DNA of 64,000 nt, from the NCBI RefSeq assembly GCF_001718795.1, contig NZ_CP013435.1:2790001-2854000 (forward strand), written 5' to 3'. Made by a program: the position numbers and the translations under genes. Positions 26,561 through 36,603 of this stretch are shown one piece after another. Origin of the DNA: Burkholderia latens. Lineage in GTDB: Bacteria > Pseudomonadota > Gammaproteobacteria > Burkholderiales > Burkholderiaceae. Below the pieces are notes generated by a model. It was not told the origin of the DNA. It was given only the letters and a program-made list of their open reading frames with translations, and searched no databases. Each line of letters starts with the position of its first letter. The first letter of the stretch is position 1.

Positions 26561-28222
26561 ATGGACGAACCGATTCCGTCCCGCCCGGCTGGCGGGCTTC
26601 TCGCGCCGGCGCCCGGCCGCGCGCTGCCGCGCTGGCACTATCCGGCCGCACTGCTCGCGGGCGCGGCCAATACGCTCAGCTTCGCACCGACCCCGCACGG
26701 CGGCTGGCTGCAGCTCGTCGTATTCGTCTGGTTTTTCGCGCAGCTGACGCGCACGTCGAGCTGGCGCGGCGCCGCGCTCACCGGCGGCGCGTTCGGCTTC
26801 GGCAACTTCATCAGCGGCATCTGGTGGCTTTACATCAGCATGCACGTGTACGGCGAGATGGCCGCGCCGCTCGCCGGCGGCGCGCTGGTGCTGTTCGCGC
26901 TGTATCTGTCGCTGTATCCGGCGTTCTCCGCGGGGCTGTGGTCGTTCTGCGCGGGCCACGCGTGGCATCGCCGGGAGCGCGATCCGCGGCCGTTCTCGCC
27001 GAGCTGGCACGGCGCATTCGCATTCGCAAGTGCATGGGCCCTTGGCGAATGGCTGCGCGGCACCGTATTCACCGGCTTTCCGTGGCTCGCCAGCGGCTAT
27101 CCGCAGGTCGACGGCCCGTTCGCCGGCTTCGCGCCGATCGTCGGCGTATACGGAATCGCGTGGGTGCTCGCGCTGTTCGCCGCGCTGGTCGTGCAGGCGC
27201 TCGTCGCCGCGCGGCGCGCACCCGCGGTCGAACGCGGCGCCGCCGGCAATGCGCGCGTGCGGACGATCGCGCCGGCCTGCATCGCGGTCGCGCTCGTCGC
27301 GGCCGGCGTCGCGCTGTCGCAGGCGACATGGACCGTGCCCGCGAATGCGCCGCTCACGGTGCGGCTTCTGCAGGGCAACGTGAAGCAGGACATCAAGTTC
27401 GAGCAGGAAGGCATCGACGCAGCGATCAAGATGTACACGCAGATGATCGTCGAGAAACCGGCCGACCTGATCGTCACGCCGGAAACCGCGATTGCGGTAA
27501 TGATCCAGGAGCTTCCCGAGCCGTTCGCCGTCGCGATCCGCAAGTTCAGCGACACGACGGGCTCGGCCGTGCTGTTCGGCGCGGTCGGCGCATCCGTCAC
27601 GCCCGACGGCCGTTACGTCGATTACACGAACAGCCTGTACGGCGTAACGCCGCACTCGCGCGACATATACCACTACGACAAGCACCACCTCGTGCCCTTC
27701 GGCGAATTCATTCCGTGGGGCTTTCGCTGGTTCGTCGACCTGATGAAGATGCCGCTCGGCGATTTCGCGCGCGGCGCGCCGGTGCAGAAGCCGTTCCTCG
27801 TGCACAACCAGCCGGTGATGGCCGACATTTGCTACGAGGACTTGTTCGGCGAGGAAATCGCCGCGACGATTCGCGACAATCCGCAGCCGCCCGGCGTGCT
27901 CGTCAACGTGACGAACCTCGCGTGGTTCGGCGACACGATCGCGCTCGACCAGCACCTGCAGATCGCGCGGATGCGCGCGCTCGAAACGGGGCGGCCGATG
28001 CTGCGTTCGACCAATACAGGGATGACGGCTGCGATCGATGCGCGCGGCCGCGTGCTCGGCCAGCTGAAGCCGTTTACGATCGGCTCGCTCGACGTGCGGA
28101 TCGAAGGCACAAGCGGCTTCACGCCTTATGTGACGAGCGGTAACAGCGTCGTGCTCGCGATGTCGTTGATCCTGCTCGCATTCGGGTTCGCGTTCGGGCC
28201 GGGGTTGCGCCGGCGCGGTTGA
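26561..28222 (+). CDS. lnt: Apolipoprotein N-acyltransferase
   Basis: 553-residue inner-membrane enzyme that adds the third acyl chain to the N-terminal Cys of lipoproteins. About six to eight spans in the first 230 residues precede a periplasmic nitrilase domain. The catalytic triad is visible as Glu in VTPETAI, Lys in HYDKHHLVPFGE and Cys in ADICYEDLFGEE. A final span (VVLAMSLILLAFGFAFG) closes it. ATG at 26561 is chosen because conserved hydrophobic sequence begins soon after. Confidence 0.96.
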   Translation: MDEPIPSRPAGGLLAPAPGRALPRWHYPAALLAGAANTLSFAPTPHGGWLQLVVFVWFFAQLTRTSSWRGAALTGGAFGFGNFISGIWWLYISMHVYGEMAAPLAGGALVLFALYLSLYPAFSAGLWSFCAGHAWHRRERDPRPFSPSWHGAFAFASAWALGEWLRGTVFTGFPWLASGYPQVDGPFAGFAPIVGVYGIAWVLALFAALVVQALVAARRAPAVERGAAGNARVRTIAPACIAVALVAAGVALSQATWTVPANAPLTVRLLQGNVKQDIKFEQEGIDAAIKMYTQMIVEKPADLIVTPETAIAVMIQELPEPFAVAIRKFSDTTGSAVLFGAVGASVTPDGRYVDYTNSLYGVTPHSRDIYHYDKHHLVPFGEFIPWGFRWFVDLMKMPLGDFARGAPVQKPFLVHNQPVMADICYEDLFGEEIAATIRDNPQPPGVLVNVTNLAWFGDTIALDQHLQIARMRALETGRPMLRSTNTGMTAAIDARGRVLGQLKPFTIGSLDVRIEGTSGFTPYVTSGNSVVLAMSLILLAFGFAFGPGLRRRG

Positions 28223-28298
28223 ATTCCGGAGCGATTGATCGTTTCCGGAGCATTCCCCGCGCGGCTGATGGCGATCGCACTATCCCCGGCGCGGTCGA

Positions 28299-29927
28299 TC
28301 ATGTCCGCGTTGCAATCAGTCGTCGCAAACCGCCGGTCACCGCCCCCAACACCGCGTCCCAATCGCCGAACCGCGGCTGCCGATACAGCGTCGCGGTCGG
28401 ATACCACGGGCTGTCCGTGCGTTCGAGCAGCCACGGCCAGTGTGGATTCACGTCGAGCAGCACCCACGTGCGTGCGCCAAGGCCGCCCGCCAGATGCGCG
28501 ACCGACGTGCACACCGTGATCACCAGGTCCAGCGCGCCGATGAATGCGGCTGTGTCGTCGAAACTGCGCAGTTCCGCGGTGAAGTCCTCGATCGCGAACC
28601 CGGCCGCGCGCGCCGCGGCCACGTCCGCGTCCGCGCCAGGCTGCAGCGAATAGAACGCGACGTTGTCGACGCCGCGAAACGCATCGGCATAGCGTTCGAG
28701 GCCGACGCGGCGGAACGGATTGCGCTGATGCCCGGCACTGCCCGTCCACACGAGACCGACCTTCAGCCGGCCTTCTCCCGCGAGCCGCGCACGCCACGCG
28801 TCACTCAGGGCCGGATCGGCATGCAGGTACGGCACCGACGCGCCGAGCGTCGACGTCTCCATTCCGAGCATCAGCGGCAAGCCAATCAGCGGCACTTCGC
28901 AATCGAACCGGGGCAATTCGTCGACACCGCCGCCCGCGCTGAATGCGTCCACGTGCGCGCCGAGGCTGCGCTGCATCAGCGTGGCGACCTGCGGAAACGT
29001 GTTCCATGCGAGTCGCCCGCCTTCGCGGTGCACACGCTCGGCGAGCGGCGCGACGAAACGCGCGAACTGCAGCACGTCGCCGAGCCCCTGCTCGCCCCAC
29101 AGGAGCAGTGTCTTGCGCGCGAGCGGCTCGCCGTGCCAGCGCGGCCCGGGCAGCGCCGGCCGGCGGCCGCGCAATTCGCCCGCGCCGTCCCAGCGCGCCT
29201 CGTGGCCGCGCCAGCCGGCCGCGTAGTTGCCGCGCACGAGCTGGATGATCGCAAGGTTGAAACGGAACGACGCGTCGTCAGGCGCAAGCTCGCACGCGCG
29301 CGCCGCGTAGCGCTCGGCGTCGTCCCAGCGCTGCGCCTCCTTCATCGCCATCGCGATGTTGTTCAGCGCGAGCGCGTTGTCGGGCGCGATCTCCGCGAGC
29401 CGCGCCGCACACACGAGTGCGCCGTCGAGGTCCTGCGTCGCGAGGCGCGCGACGACCAGGTTGATCCACGCCTGTACGTCGTGCGGATCGGCGTCGACGG
29501 CCGTCTCCAGCAGCGCGATTTCTTCGCTGCGATCGCCGCCCGACAGCCGCAGCGCAATCGCGAGGTTGTTGCGCAGCGACGGCCAGCCCGGATCGAGCGC
29601 ATGGGCAGCACGGTACGGCGCGATCGCATCGGCATGGCGGCCGAGCATCTGCAACGCGTAGCCGTGATTGAAGCGGGCATCGGCGCCCGGATGCACGCGC
29701 GCCGCGCATTCGGCCAGCGCGAGCGCATCGCCCGCGCGCTGCCGCGCGATGAGCGTCGCGGTGAGCTGCGCGAGCGCGGCCATGTCGACCGCATGCAGAT
29801 GGCCGGCCGCGGCGAGCCACAGCGCGTGCGCAGCGTGTTCGCCGCGCGCGCGTGCATCGGCCGCCTGCCCGAGCAATGCGAGCAGCGGCGGCATCAGCGG
29901 AATGAGGAAGTCGTTCGAATCGTCCAT
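28299..29927 (-). CDS. TPR-repeat protein with C-terminal glycosyltransferase-9-like domain
   Basis: 542 residues. Four to five tetratricopeptide repeats span residues about 40-240 (for example RFNHGYALQMLGRHADAIAPY, ALNNIAMAMKEAQRWDDAERY). The C-terminal part has LLLWGEQGLGDVLQFARF, VGLVWTGSAGHQRNPFR and ITVCTSVAHLAGGLG, which resemble the heptosyltransferase/GT9 fold seen in TPR-linked transferases of beta-proteobacteria. Cytoplasmic. ATG at 29927 (MDDSNDFLIP). Stands alone, convergent with lnt and divergent from glyQ. Substrate unknown. Confidence 0.8.
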   Translation of the reverse strand: MDDSNDFLIPLMPPLLALLGQAADARARGEHAAHALWLAAAGHLHAVDMAALAQLTATLIARQRAGDALALAECAARVHPGADARFNHGYALQMLGRHADAIAPYRAAHALDPGWPSLRNNLAIALRLSGGDRSEEIALLETAVDADPHDVQAWINLVVARLATQDLDGALVCAARLAEIAPDNALALNNIAMAMKEAQRWDDAERYAARACELAPDDASFRFNLAIIQLVRGNYAAGWRGHEARWDGAGELRGRRPALPGPRWHGEPLARKTLLLWGEQGLGDVLQFARFVAPLAERVHREGGRLAWNTFPQVATLMQRSLGAHVDAFSAGGGVDELPRFDCEVPLIGLPLMLGMETSTLGASVPYLHADPALSDAWRARLAGEGRLKVGLVWTGSAGHQRNPFRRVGLERYADAFRGVDNVAFYSLQPGADADVAAARAAGFAIEDFTAELRSFDDTAAFIGALDLVITVCTSVAHLAGGLGARTWVLLDVNPHWPWLLERTDSPWYPTATLYRQPRFGDWDAVLGAVTGGLRRLIATRT

Positions 29928-30292
29928 GCGGTCCGGAGTGGGCTGGCGGTCGTGCGGCGGCGGTCGCGCGCGCCGCGATACGCGCATCTTAACGCCCGCG
30001 CCACGCGACGCGGCAAGCGACTCGACCGGCGCGTCGCGACGCGGCGCCGACGCATGCGACGGGCACGCGACTCGTCGCGCCCAGGCTTCGCAACGGCCGT
30101 GCAGCGGCGCGCAGAGGCCGTCCCCATGCCGCCGGCGGCCCGTTCATCCGCGTTCCGGCCGCATCCGGTCGCCGATCCGGTAAAATTGCACGTTTCAGCA
30201 CACTAACAAGCCGCGCCGCCGCGCGAGCCGACCCTCCGGGCGTTGCCCGGAGCGCCGTCCGCAACGGAGCGCCAGCGCCACGAAGGCTCTTC
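29928..30292. other. 365-base divergent region before glyQ
   Basis: Must hold the glyQ promoter and the TPR-protein promoter. TAAAAT at 30181-30186 is a -10-like hexamer on the plus strand, but no matching -35 is seen. No gene. Confidence 0.4.
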
Positions 30293-31297
30293 ATGCTTAC
30301 GTTTCAGCAAATCATCCTGACGCTGCAGTCCTACTGGGACAAGCAGGGTTGCGCTCTGCTCCAGCCCATCGACATGGAAGTCGGTGCGGGCACGTCGCAC
30401 GTCCACACGTTCCTGCGCGCGGTCGGCCCCGAGCCGTGGCGCGCCGCGTACGTGCAGCCGTCGCGCCGCCCGAAGGACGGCCGCTACGGCGAGAACCCGA
30501 ACCGCCTGCAGCACTACTACCAGTATCAGGTCGTGCTGAAGCCGGCGCCGGAGAACATCCTCGACCTGTACCTCGGCTCGCTCGAAGCGCTGGGCTTCGA
30601 CCTGAAGCAGAACGACGTGCGCTTCGTCGAGGACGACTGGGAGAACCCGACGCTCGGCGCGTGGGGCCTCGGCTGGGAAGTGTGGCTGAACGGGATGGAA
30701 GTCACGCAGTTCACGTATTTCCAGCAGGTCGGCGGCCTCGACTGCAAGCCGGTGCTCGGCGAGATCACGTACGGCCTCGAGCGCCTCGCGATGTACCTGC
30801 AGAAGGTCGAGAACGTGTACGACCTCGTGTGGACCGAGTGGGAGGAGCAAGGCCCGAACGGCCCCGAGCTGCGCCGCCTGTCGTACGGCGATGTGTACCA
30901 CCAGAACGAGGTCGAGCAGTCGACCTACAACTTCGAGCACGCGAACGTCGACCTGCTGTTCACGTTCTTCAACAGCTACGAAGCGGAAGCGAAGAAGATG
31001 ATCGACGCGCAGCTCGCGCTGCCCGCATACGAGCTCGTGCTGAAGGCCGGCCATACGTTCAACCTGCTCGACGCGCGCGGCGCGATCTCGGTCACCGAAC
31101 GTGCGGCGTACATCGGTCGCATTCGCGCGCTGTCGCGTCTCGTCGCGCAGGCTTACTACGACTCGCGCGAGAAGCTCGGCTTCCCGATGCTCGGCAATCC
31201 GCCGGGCGTGCCGGGCCTCACCACCGACGCCCAGGACGCCGCGCAGCCGGCATGGGCGCCGCCGCTGAAGGTCGAACGCAAGATCGATCAGGACTGA
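30293..31297 (+). CDS. glyQ: Glycine-tRNA ligase, alpha subunit
   Basis: 334-residue catalytic subunit of the bacterial alpha2beta2 glycyl-tRNA synthetase. Starts [20 protein letters not shown] and contains [24 protein letters not shown] and YQYQVVLKP, the ATP/glycine site of class II synthetases. The last 30 residues or so ([18 protein letters not shown]) extend past the usual end. glyS begins 22 bases later. Confidence 0.98.
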   Translation: MLTFQQIILTLQSYWDKQGCALLQPIDMEVGAGTSHVHTFLRAVGPEPWRAAYVQPSRRPKDGRYGENPNRLQHYYQYQVVLKPAPENILDLYLGSLEALGFDLKQNDVRFVEDDWENPTLGAWGLGWEVWLNGMEVTQFTYFQQVGGLDCKPVLGEITYGLERLAMYLQKVENVYDLVWTEWEEQGPNGPELRRLSYGDVYHQNEVEQSTYNFEHANVDLLFTFFNSYEAEAKKMIDAQLALPAYELVLKAGHTFNLLDARGAISVTERAAYIGRIRALSRLVAQAYYDSREKLGFPMLGNPPGVPGLTTDAQDAAQPAWAPPLKVERKIDQD

Positions 31298-31319
31298 CGA
31301 GACGAGACTTATTCCACAC

Positions 31320-33419
31320 ATGACGCACAATCATCCCGCCCCCCTGCTCGTCGAACTGCTGACCGAAGAGCTGCCGCCGAAGGCGCTCGCCCGCCTCGGC
31401 GACGCATTCGCCGAAGGTCTCGCGCAACGCCTCGCGGCGCGCGACCTCGTCGAAGGCGAACTCGTGTTCGAACGCTATGCGACGCCGCGCCGCCTCGCGG
31501 TCGTCGTGCAGAACGTGCGCGCCGTCGCACCCGAAAAACAGGTCCGCGAAAAGGTGCTGCCCGTGTCGGTCGCACTCGACGCCGAAGGCAAGCCGACCGC
31601 CCCGCTCGCGAAGAAGCTCGCGGCGCTCGGCCACCCGAACCTGACGATCGCCGATCTCGAGCGCGCGCAGGACGGCAAGGCCGAAGCGTTCTTCGTCAAT
31701 TACTCGGCGGCCGGCGCGACCCTCGCCGACGGGCTGCAGGCCGCGCTCGACGAGACGCTCGAGAAGCTGCCGATCCCGAAGGTCATGACCTACCAGCGCC
31801 CGGACGGCTCCGACGTGAAATTCGTGCGCCCGGTGCACCGCCTGACCGTGCTGCACGACGATCGCGTCGTGCCCGTCACCGCGTTCGGCGTCGATGCCGG
31901 CGACACCACGCTCGGCCACCGCTTCCTGTCCGACGGCCTCGTCGCGATCCAGCATGCGCACGCGTATGCGGACACGCTGCGCGACAAGGGCCGCGTGATC
32001 GCGCACTTCGCCGATCGCCGCGAAACGATCCGCACGCAGTTGAACGAACATGCGAACGGCGACACCGTCGTGATGCCCGAGGCGCTGCTCGACGAAGTGA
32101 CGTCGCTGGTCGAATGGCCTGTCGTCTACCCGTGCCGCTTCGAGGACGAATTCCTGCAGGTGCCGCAGGAGTGCCTGATCCTCACGATGCAGACGAATCA
32201 GAAGTATTTCGCGCTGACCGACATCGCGGGCAAGCTGCGCTCGCGCTTCCTGATCGTATCGAACATCGAGACGAAGACGCCGGGCGAGATCGTCGAGGGC
32301 AACGAGCGCGTCGTGCGTCCGCGTCTTGCCGATGCGAAATTCTTCTTCGAGCAGGACAAGAAGAAGCCGCTCGCCGAGCGCGTACCGTTGCTCGCGAACG
32401 TCGTCTATCACAACAAGCTCGGTTCGGCGCTTGCGCGCGTCGAGCGCCTCGAGGCGCTGGCGGGCGAGATCGCCCCGGCGATCGGCGCCGACGCCGCGCA
32501 TGCGAAGCGCGCCGCGCGCCTGGCAAAGGCCGACCTGCTGACCGACATGGTCGGCGAGTTCCCGGAACTGCAGGGCACGATGGGCACGTACTACGCGCGC
32601 CACGACGGCGAACCCGACGACGTCGCGCTCGCGTGCGCCGAGCACTACCAGCCGCGCTTCTCCGGCGACGCGCTGCCGACCACGCCGGTCTCCACCGCGG
32701 TCGCGCTCGCCGACAAGCTCGAGACGATCGTCGGCATCTGGGGCATCGGGCTCGCGCCGACCGGCGAGAAGGATCCGTTCGCGCTGCGCCGCCATGCGCT
32801 CGGCGTGCTGCGCCTGCTGCTCGAGAAGCAGCTTCCACTCGATCTCGTGTCGCTGCTGCGCACCGCCCGTGCACGCTTCGCGGGTGTGCCGGGCGTCGCC
32901 GAATCGACCGACGCGATCTTCGCGTTCTTCATGGACCGCCTGCGCGGCCTGTTGCGCGAACGCGGCTACTCGGCCGGCGAAGTCGACGCGGTGCTGAGCC
33001 TGAACCCGACGCGCGTCGACGATCTCGTCGCGCGCCTCGATGCGGTGCGCGAGTTTACGCGCCTCGCGGAAGCCGAAGCGCTCGCGGCTGCGAACAAGCG
33101 GATCTCGAACATTCTGAAGAAATCCGAAGGCGGCACGAACGGCGCGGTGCAGCCGACGCTGCTCGTCGAGGCGGCCGAAAAGGCGCTGCACGAACAGCTC
33201 GCGGCCGTGACGCCGCACGTGCAGTCGCAGCTCGAGGCGCGCGCGTACACGGGCGCGCTGTCGGCGCTGGCCGCATTGCGCGCGCCGGTCGACACGTTCT
33301 TCAACGACGTGATGGTCAACGCGGAGGATCCTGCGCTGCGCGCGAACCGTCTCGCGCTGCTGGCCGCGCTGCACCAGCAGATGAATTGCGTCGCCGACAT
33401 CTCGAAGCTCGCCGCATAA
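31320..33419 (+). CDS. glyS: Glycine-tRNA ligase, beta subunit
   Basis: 699-residue tRNA-binding subunit. Typical N-terminus ([15 protein letters not shown]), then [35 protein letters not shown] and [13 protein letters not shown], with the C-terminal anticodon-binding DALR region. Full length. Followed by gmhB after 10 bases in a tight operon. Confidence 0.98.
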   Translation: MTHNHPAPLLVELLTEELPPKALARLGDAFAEGLAQRLAARDLVEGELVFERYATPRRLAVVVQNVRAVAPEKQVREKVLPVSVALDAEGKPTAPLAKKLAALGHPNLTIADLERAQDGKAEAFFVNYSAAGATLADGLQAALDETLEKLPIPKVMTYQRPDGSDVKFVRPVHRLTVLHDDRVVPVTAFGVDAGDTTLGHRFLSDGLVAIQHAHAYADTLRDKGRVIAHFADRRETIRTQLNEHANGDTVVMPEALLDEVTSLVEWPVVYPCRFEDEFLQVPQECLILTMQTNQKYFALTDIAGKLRSRFLIVSNIETKTPGEIVEGNERVVRPRLADAKFFFEQDKKKPLAERVPLLANVVYHNKLGSALARVERLEALAGEIAPAIGADAAHAKRAARLAKADLLTDMVGEFPELQGTMGTYYARHDGEPDDVALACAEHYQPRFSGDALPTTPVSTAVALADKLETIVGIWGIGLAPTGEKDPFALRRHALGVLRLLLEKQLPLDLVSLLRTARARFAGVPGVAESTDAIFAFFMDRLRGLLRERGYSAGEVDAVLSLNPTRVDDLVARLDAVREFTRLAEAEALAAANKRISNILKKSEGGTNGAVQPTLLVEAAEKALHEQLAAVTPHVQSQLEARAYTGALSALAALRAPVDTFFNDVMVNAEDPALRANRLALLAALHQQMNCVADISKLAA

Positions 33420-33429
33420 GGGCCGCACG

Positions 33430-33993
33430 ATGCCGATCAGCCCCAACCGCAAGCTCGTCGTCCTCGACCGCGACGGCGTGATCAACGTCGATTCGGATGC
33501 GTTCATCAAGTCGCCCGACGAGTGGATCGCGCTGCCGGGCAGCTTCGAGGCGATCGCGCGGCTCAATCACGCAGGCTACCGCGTGGTCGTCGCGACCAAC
33601 CAGTCCGGCATCGGCCGCGGGCTGTTCGACATGGCCGCGCTCAACGCGATGCACCTGAAGATGCATCGCGCGGCAGCCGCGGTTGGCGCGCGTATCGACG
33701 CGGTGTTCTTCTGTCCGCACGTGTCGGAAGATCACTGCGATTGCCGCAAGCCGAAACCCGGCATGATGCAGATGATCGCCGAGCGCTTCGAGATCGAACC
33801 GGCGCACACGCCGGTCGTCGGCGATTCGCTGCGCGACCTGCTCGCCGGCGTCGCGGTCGGCTTCCAGCCGCACCTCGTGCTGACCGGCAAGGGCAAGAAG
33901 ACGCTCGCGGCGGGCAATCTGCCGGACGGCACGAAGGTGCACGACGATCTGCGCGCATTCGCGCTCGATTTCCTTTCACACGAATACGAGTGA
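33430..33993 (+). CDS. gmhB: D-glycero-beta-D-manno-heptose-1,7-bisphosphate 7-phosphatase
   Basis: 187-residue HAD phosphatase of the LPS heptose pathway. Motif I VLDRDGVINVDSD, SGIGRGLF, the zinc-binding CPHVSEDHCDCRKPKPGM with three Cys and one His, and VVGDSLRDL match GmhB. It sits between glyS and plsC with short gaps, an order common in beta-proteobacteria. Confidence 0.95.
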   Translation: MPISPNRKLVVLDRDGVINVDSDAFIKSPDEWIALPGSFEAIARLNHAGYRVVVATNQSGIGRGLFDMAALNAMHLKMHRAAAAVGARIDAVFFCPHVSEDHCDCRKPKPGMMQMIAERFEIEPAHTPVVGDSLRDLLAGVAVGFQPHLVLTGKGKKTLAAGNLPDGTKVHDDLRAFALDFLSHEYE

Positions 33994-34036
33994 TGCGACT
34001 GCTGCGCGCATCCTCCTTACAGCCAGACCCACGCCG

Positions 34037-34801
34037 ATGCGCTTCGTCCGCTCCCTGTTGCTGCTGATTTACTTCATCCTGTACACGGTGCCGTACGCGA
34101 CCGCGTGCTTCATCGCGTTCCCGTTCATGCGTCCCGACGCACGCTACTGGATGGCGGCCGGCTGGTGCAAGTCCACGCTGTGGGTCGTGCGCTGGCTGAA
34201 CGGTATCCGCTACCGGATCGAAGGGATGGAAAACCTCCCCGACGGCCCGGCCGTGCTGCTGTCGAAGCACCAGTCCGCATGGGAAACGCTCGCGTTTCCC
34301 GCGCTGATGCCGAAGCCGCTCTGCTACGTGTTCAAGCGCGAGTTGCTGTACGTGCCGTTCTTCGGCTGGGCGCTTGGCATGCTGCACATGGTCAACATCA
34401 ACCGCAAGGAAGGCAAGAACGCGTTCGCGTCGGTAATCCGCCAAGGCAAGAAGCGGCTGTCGGAAGGCGCATGGATGATCATGTTCCCGGAAGGCACGCG
34501 CACGCCGGTCGGCAAGCAAGGCAAGTACAAGACGGGCGGCGCGCGCTTCGCAATCGAAACCGGCACGCCGGTCGTGCCGATCGCGCACAATGCAGGCCAT
34601 GTGTGGCCGCGCAATTCGTTTACGAAGTTCCCGGGCGTCGTGACCGTGTCGATCGGCAAGCCGATTCCGGTCGAAGGCAAGACGCCCGACGTATTGAACT
34701 CGCAAGTCGAAGCATGGATCGAAGCGGAAATGCGCCGCATCGATCCCGATGCCTATCGGCAGCCGGGCAATGCCGGCGCGCGCGATGCCGCGCGCGTCTG
34801 A
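34037..34801 (+). CDS. plsC: 1-acyl-sn-glycerol-3-phosphate acyltransferase
   Basis: 254-residue inner-membrane acyltransferase making phosphatidic acid. An N-terminal span (LLLLIYFILYTVPYATACFI) is followed by the acyltransferase motifs KHQSAWE (HX4E, where the family usually has HX4D) and FPEGTRTPVG, with HNAGHVWPRNSF later. The final stretch is Ala/Arg-rich. Next gene 46 bases on. Confidence 0.93.
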   Translation: MRFVRSLLLLIYFILYTVPYATACFIAFPFMRPDARYWMAAGWCKSTLWVVRWLNGIRYRIEGMENLPDGPAVLLSKHQSAWETLAFPALMPKPLCYVFKRELLYVPFFGWALGMLHMVNINRKEGKNAFASVIRQGKKRLSEGAWMIMFPEGTRTPVGKQGKYKTGGARFAIETGTPVVPIAHNAGHVWPRNSFTKFPGVVTVSIGKPIPVEGKTPDVLNSQVEAWIEAEMRRIDPDAYRQPGNAGARDAARV

Positions 34802-34847
34802 ATCACCCGGATTGCAGCCGTTGCGTACGACGAAAAGAAGCGAACTG

Positions 34848-35759
34848 ATGAAAAAGCGTCCGCGGCCACGGCCTGCCGTCGTGGCCCTCGATCATCGCCA
34901 GATGGACCTGCCGCTCTTCGACGGGCCCGCAGCGGCGTCGCCGGCGCCGTCCGCGCCATCGACACCGCCGTCGCCGCCTGAAGCCGCTGCGGCGCCGTCC
35001 GTCCCCGCGGCGCCGCTCGATCCGGGCCCTGCGCCCGATCGTTCCCGCGTCCGTACGTTCGCCGTCGGCAGCCGCGTGCTCGAGTATCGGCTCAAGCGCT
35101 CCGCGCGCCGCACGATCGGCTTCACGATCGACGGCAGCGGGCTGTCGATCACCGCGCCGCGCTGGGTCACGCTCGCCGACATCGAAGCGGCGATCGCCGA
35201 AAAGCAGCGCTGGATTTTCGCGAAGCTCGCGGAATGGAAGACCCGCACCGAACAGCGCGCGCTGCCGCAGATCGACTGGCGCGACGGCGCGCAACTGCCG
35301 TATCTCGGCAAGACGATCACGATCGCGCTCGGCGCGGGTGCCGTCGCGTTCGACGCCGACACGCAACGGCTGTCGCTGCCGCTGCCCGCGCAAGCCGACA
35401 CGCAGCAGATCAAGGATCGCGTGCAGGGCTGGCTGCAGGGCGAAGCGAAGCGGATTTTCGGCGAACGCCTCGCGGTTTACGCGGAAAGGCTCGGCGTCAC
35501 GTATTCGATGTACGCGTTGTCGTCGGCCGCAACGCGCTGGGGCAGCTGCTCGAGCGACGGCAAGATCCGGTTGAACTGGCGGCTGATCCACTTCCCGATG
35601 TCGATCATCGACTACGTCGTCGCGCACGAGCTGTCGCACCTGCGCGAAATGAACCACAGCCCGGCGTTCTGGCAGACCGTCGAATCGATCTTCCCGGAAT
35701 TCCGCGAAGCGCGGCATACGCTCAAGCACCACCCGCCCGAATTGCTGCCGTCGCTGTAA
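34848..35759 (+). CDS. YgjP/SprT-like metallopeptidase (M48-type)
   Basis: 303 residues. A Pro/Ala-rich low-complexity N-terminus (about residues 20-65) precedes a YgjP-like domain with the zinc site HELSHLREMNHS near residue 265 and the RWGSCSSDGKIRLNWRL segment that defines this family. Cytoplasmic. ATG at 34848 (MKKRPRPRP) is chosen over upstream in-frame starts that overlap plsC. Function in the cell is unassigned. Confidence 0.85.
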   Translation: MKKRPRPRPAVVALDHRQMDLPLFDGPAAASPAPSAPSTPPSPPEAAAAPSVPAAPLDPGPAPDRSRVRTFAVGSRVLEYRLKRSARRTIGFTIDGSGLSITAPRWVTLADIEAAIAEKQRWIFAKLAEWKTRTEQRALPQIDWRDGAQLPYLGKTITIALGAGAVAFDADTQRLSLPLPAQADTQQIKDRVQGWLQGEAKRIFGERLAVYAERLGVTYSMYALSSAATRWGSCSSDGKIRLNWRLIHFPMSIIDYVVAHELSHLREMNHSPAFWQTVESIFPEFREARHTLKHHPPELLPSL

Positions 35760-35784
35760 CGCGATCGGCCGCGCCGGCAAAAAC

Positions 35785-35822
35785 AAACGGGCGATACGGA
35801 ACCCTCCGCATCGCCCGTTTTT
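35785..35822. terminator. Bidirectional terminator between the YgjP-like gene and gloA
   Basis: Arms AAACGGGCGAT and ATCGCCCGTTT, 14-base interior with partial pairing. A-rich on one side and T-rich on the other, so it can act for both convergent genes. Confidence 0.85.
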
Positions 35823-35866
35823 CGTGCCCGCCGCGCATCCATGCGCCCGGGCCGCTCAGCCGGCGC

Positions 35867-36256
35867 TCAGTGCGTCTTCTTCTGGATGAACTCGATCTTG
35901 TAGCCGTCCGGATCCTCGACGAACGCGATCACGGTCGTGCCGTGCTTCATCGGGCCCGCTTCGCGCGTCACCTTGCCGCCTTGCGCCTTGATCTTCTCGC
36001 AGGCCGCGTACGCATCGTCGACCTGCACCGCCAGATGGCCGAAGCCGTTGCCGAGATCGTAGGACGGCGTATCCCAGTTATGGGTAAGCTCGATCACGGT
36101 GCCCGTGCTTTCCGCTTCATAGCCGACGAACGCGAGCGTGAACTTGCCTTCCGGATAATCCTCGCGGCGCAGCAGCTTCATGCCGAGCAATTCGGTGTAG
36201 AACTTGATCGAGCGGTCGAGATCGCCGACTCGCAACATCGTATGCAGCAAACGCAT
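35867..36256 (-). CDS. gloA: Lactoylglutathione lyase (glyoxalase I)
   Basis: 129-residue VOC-fold metalloenzyme that isomerises the methylglyoxal-glutathione hemithioacetal to S-lactoylglutathione. It starts [30 protein letters not shown] and has metal ligands in LLHTMLRV (His), [10 protein letters not shown] (Glu), GFGHLAVQV (His) and KIEFIQ (Glu). Standard length. A palindrome and a -10-like hexamer lie just upstream. Confidence 0.95.
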   Translation of the reverse strand: MRLLHTMLRVGDLDRSIKFYTELLGMKLLRREDYPEGKFTLAFVGYEAESTGTVIELTHNWDTPSYDLGNGFGHLAVQVDDAYAACEKIKAQGGKVTREAGPMKHGTTVIAFVEDPDGYKIEFIQKKTH

Positions 36257-36603
36257 GTGTCGTACTCCTGTGGGGACTTTCCGGAACCGGAAATTCTACC
36301 GGAGTCGGGTAGATCTCGCCGTCGGCGGCCCGGTGAGATCCGCGACCGTCCGCGCAACGGCGCCGAAAGCGGCCGCAGGCCGACATCGCCACGCTGAATG
36401 CCCCGGCAACTCCGCCGATCGGGTAACATCGTCCCACTTCGCACCAAAAGCGGGCATCCCGTCTGCCGCCGGAGCGCGACCACTTTCCCATTCAGCCACC
36501 TCCCTGCCGTGCGAAATCGCCGATTCGAGCGTGCCGGCTGCGCCGTTCAGCCGCCGCTGCCGATGTCCTTAGCTGCCTCCGTCCACGCCGGCGAGGTCCG
36601 CCG
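36257..36603. other. 347-base divergent region between gloA and the EamA transporter
   Basis: Contains the gloA palindrome and -10 element near 36278-36298. The remainder has no convincing gene or promoter that I can name. Confidence 0.4.
36278..36293. promoter_or_regulatory. Palindrome overlapping the likely gloA transcription start
   Basis: TTTCCGG-AA-CCGGAAA, 22 bases before the gloA ATG. On the minus strand a TAGAAT -10-like hexamer (36298-36293) lies directly upstream of it, so a protein bound here would sit on the start site. Confidence 0.4.

Noticed and set aside
28223..28298. Imperfect repeats (TTCCGGAGC, GCGCGGCTGAT-like) between lnt and the TPR gene
   Set aside because: Short and degenerate, with no clear unit length; may be chance at this base composition.
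31218..33566. 782-codon minus-strand open frame over glyS
   Set aside because: Antisense shadow of the highly conserved glyS.
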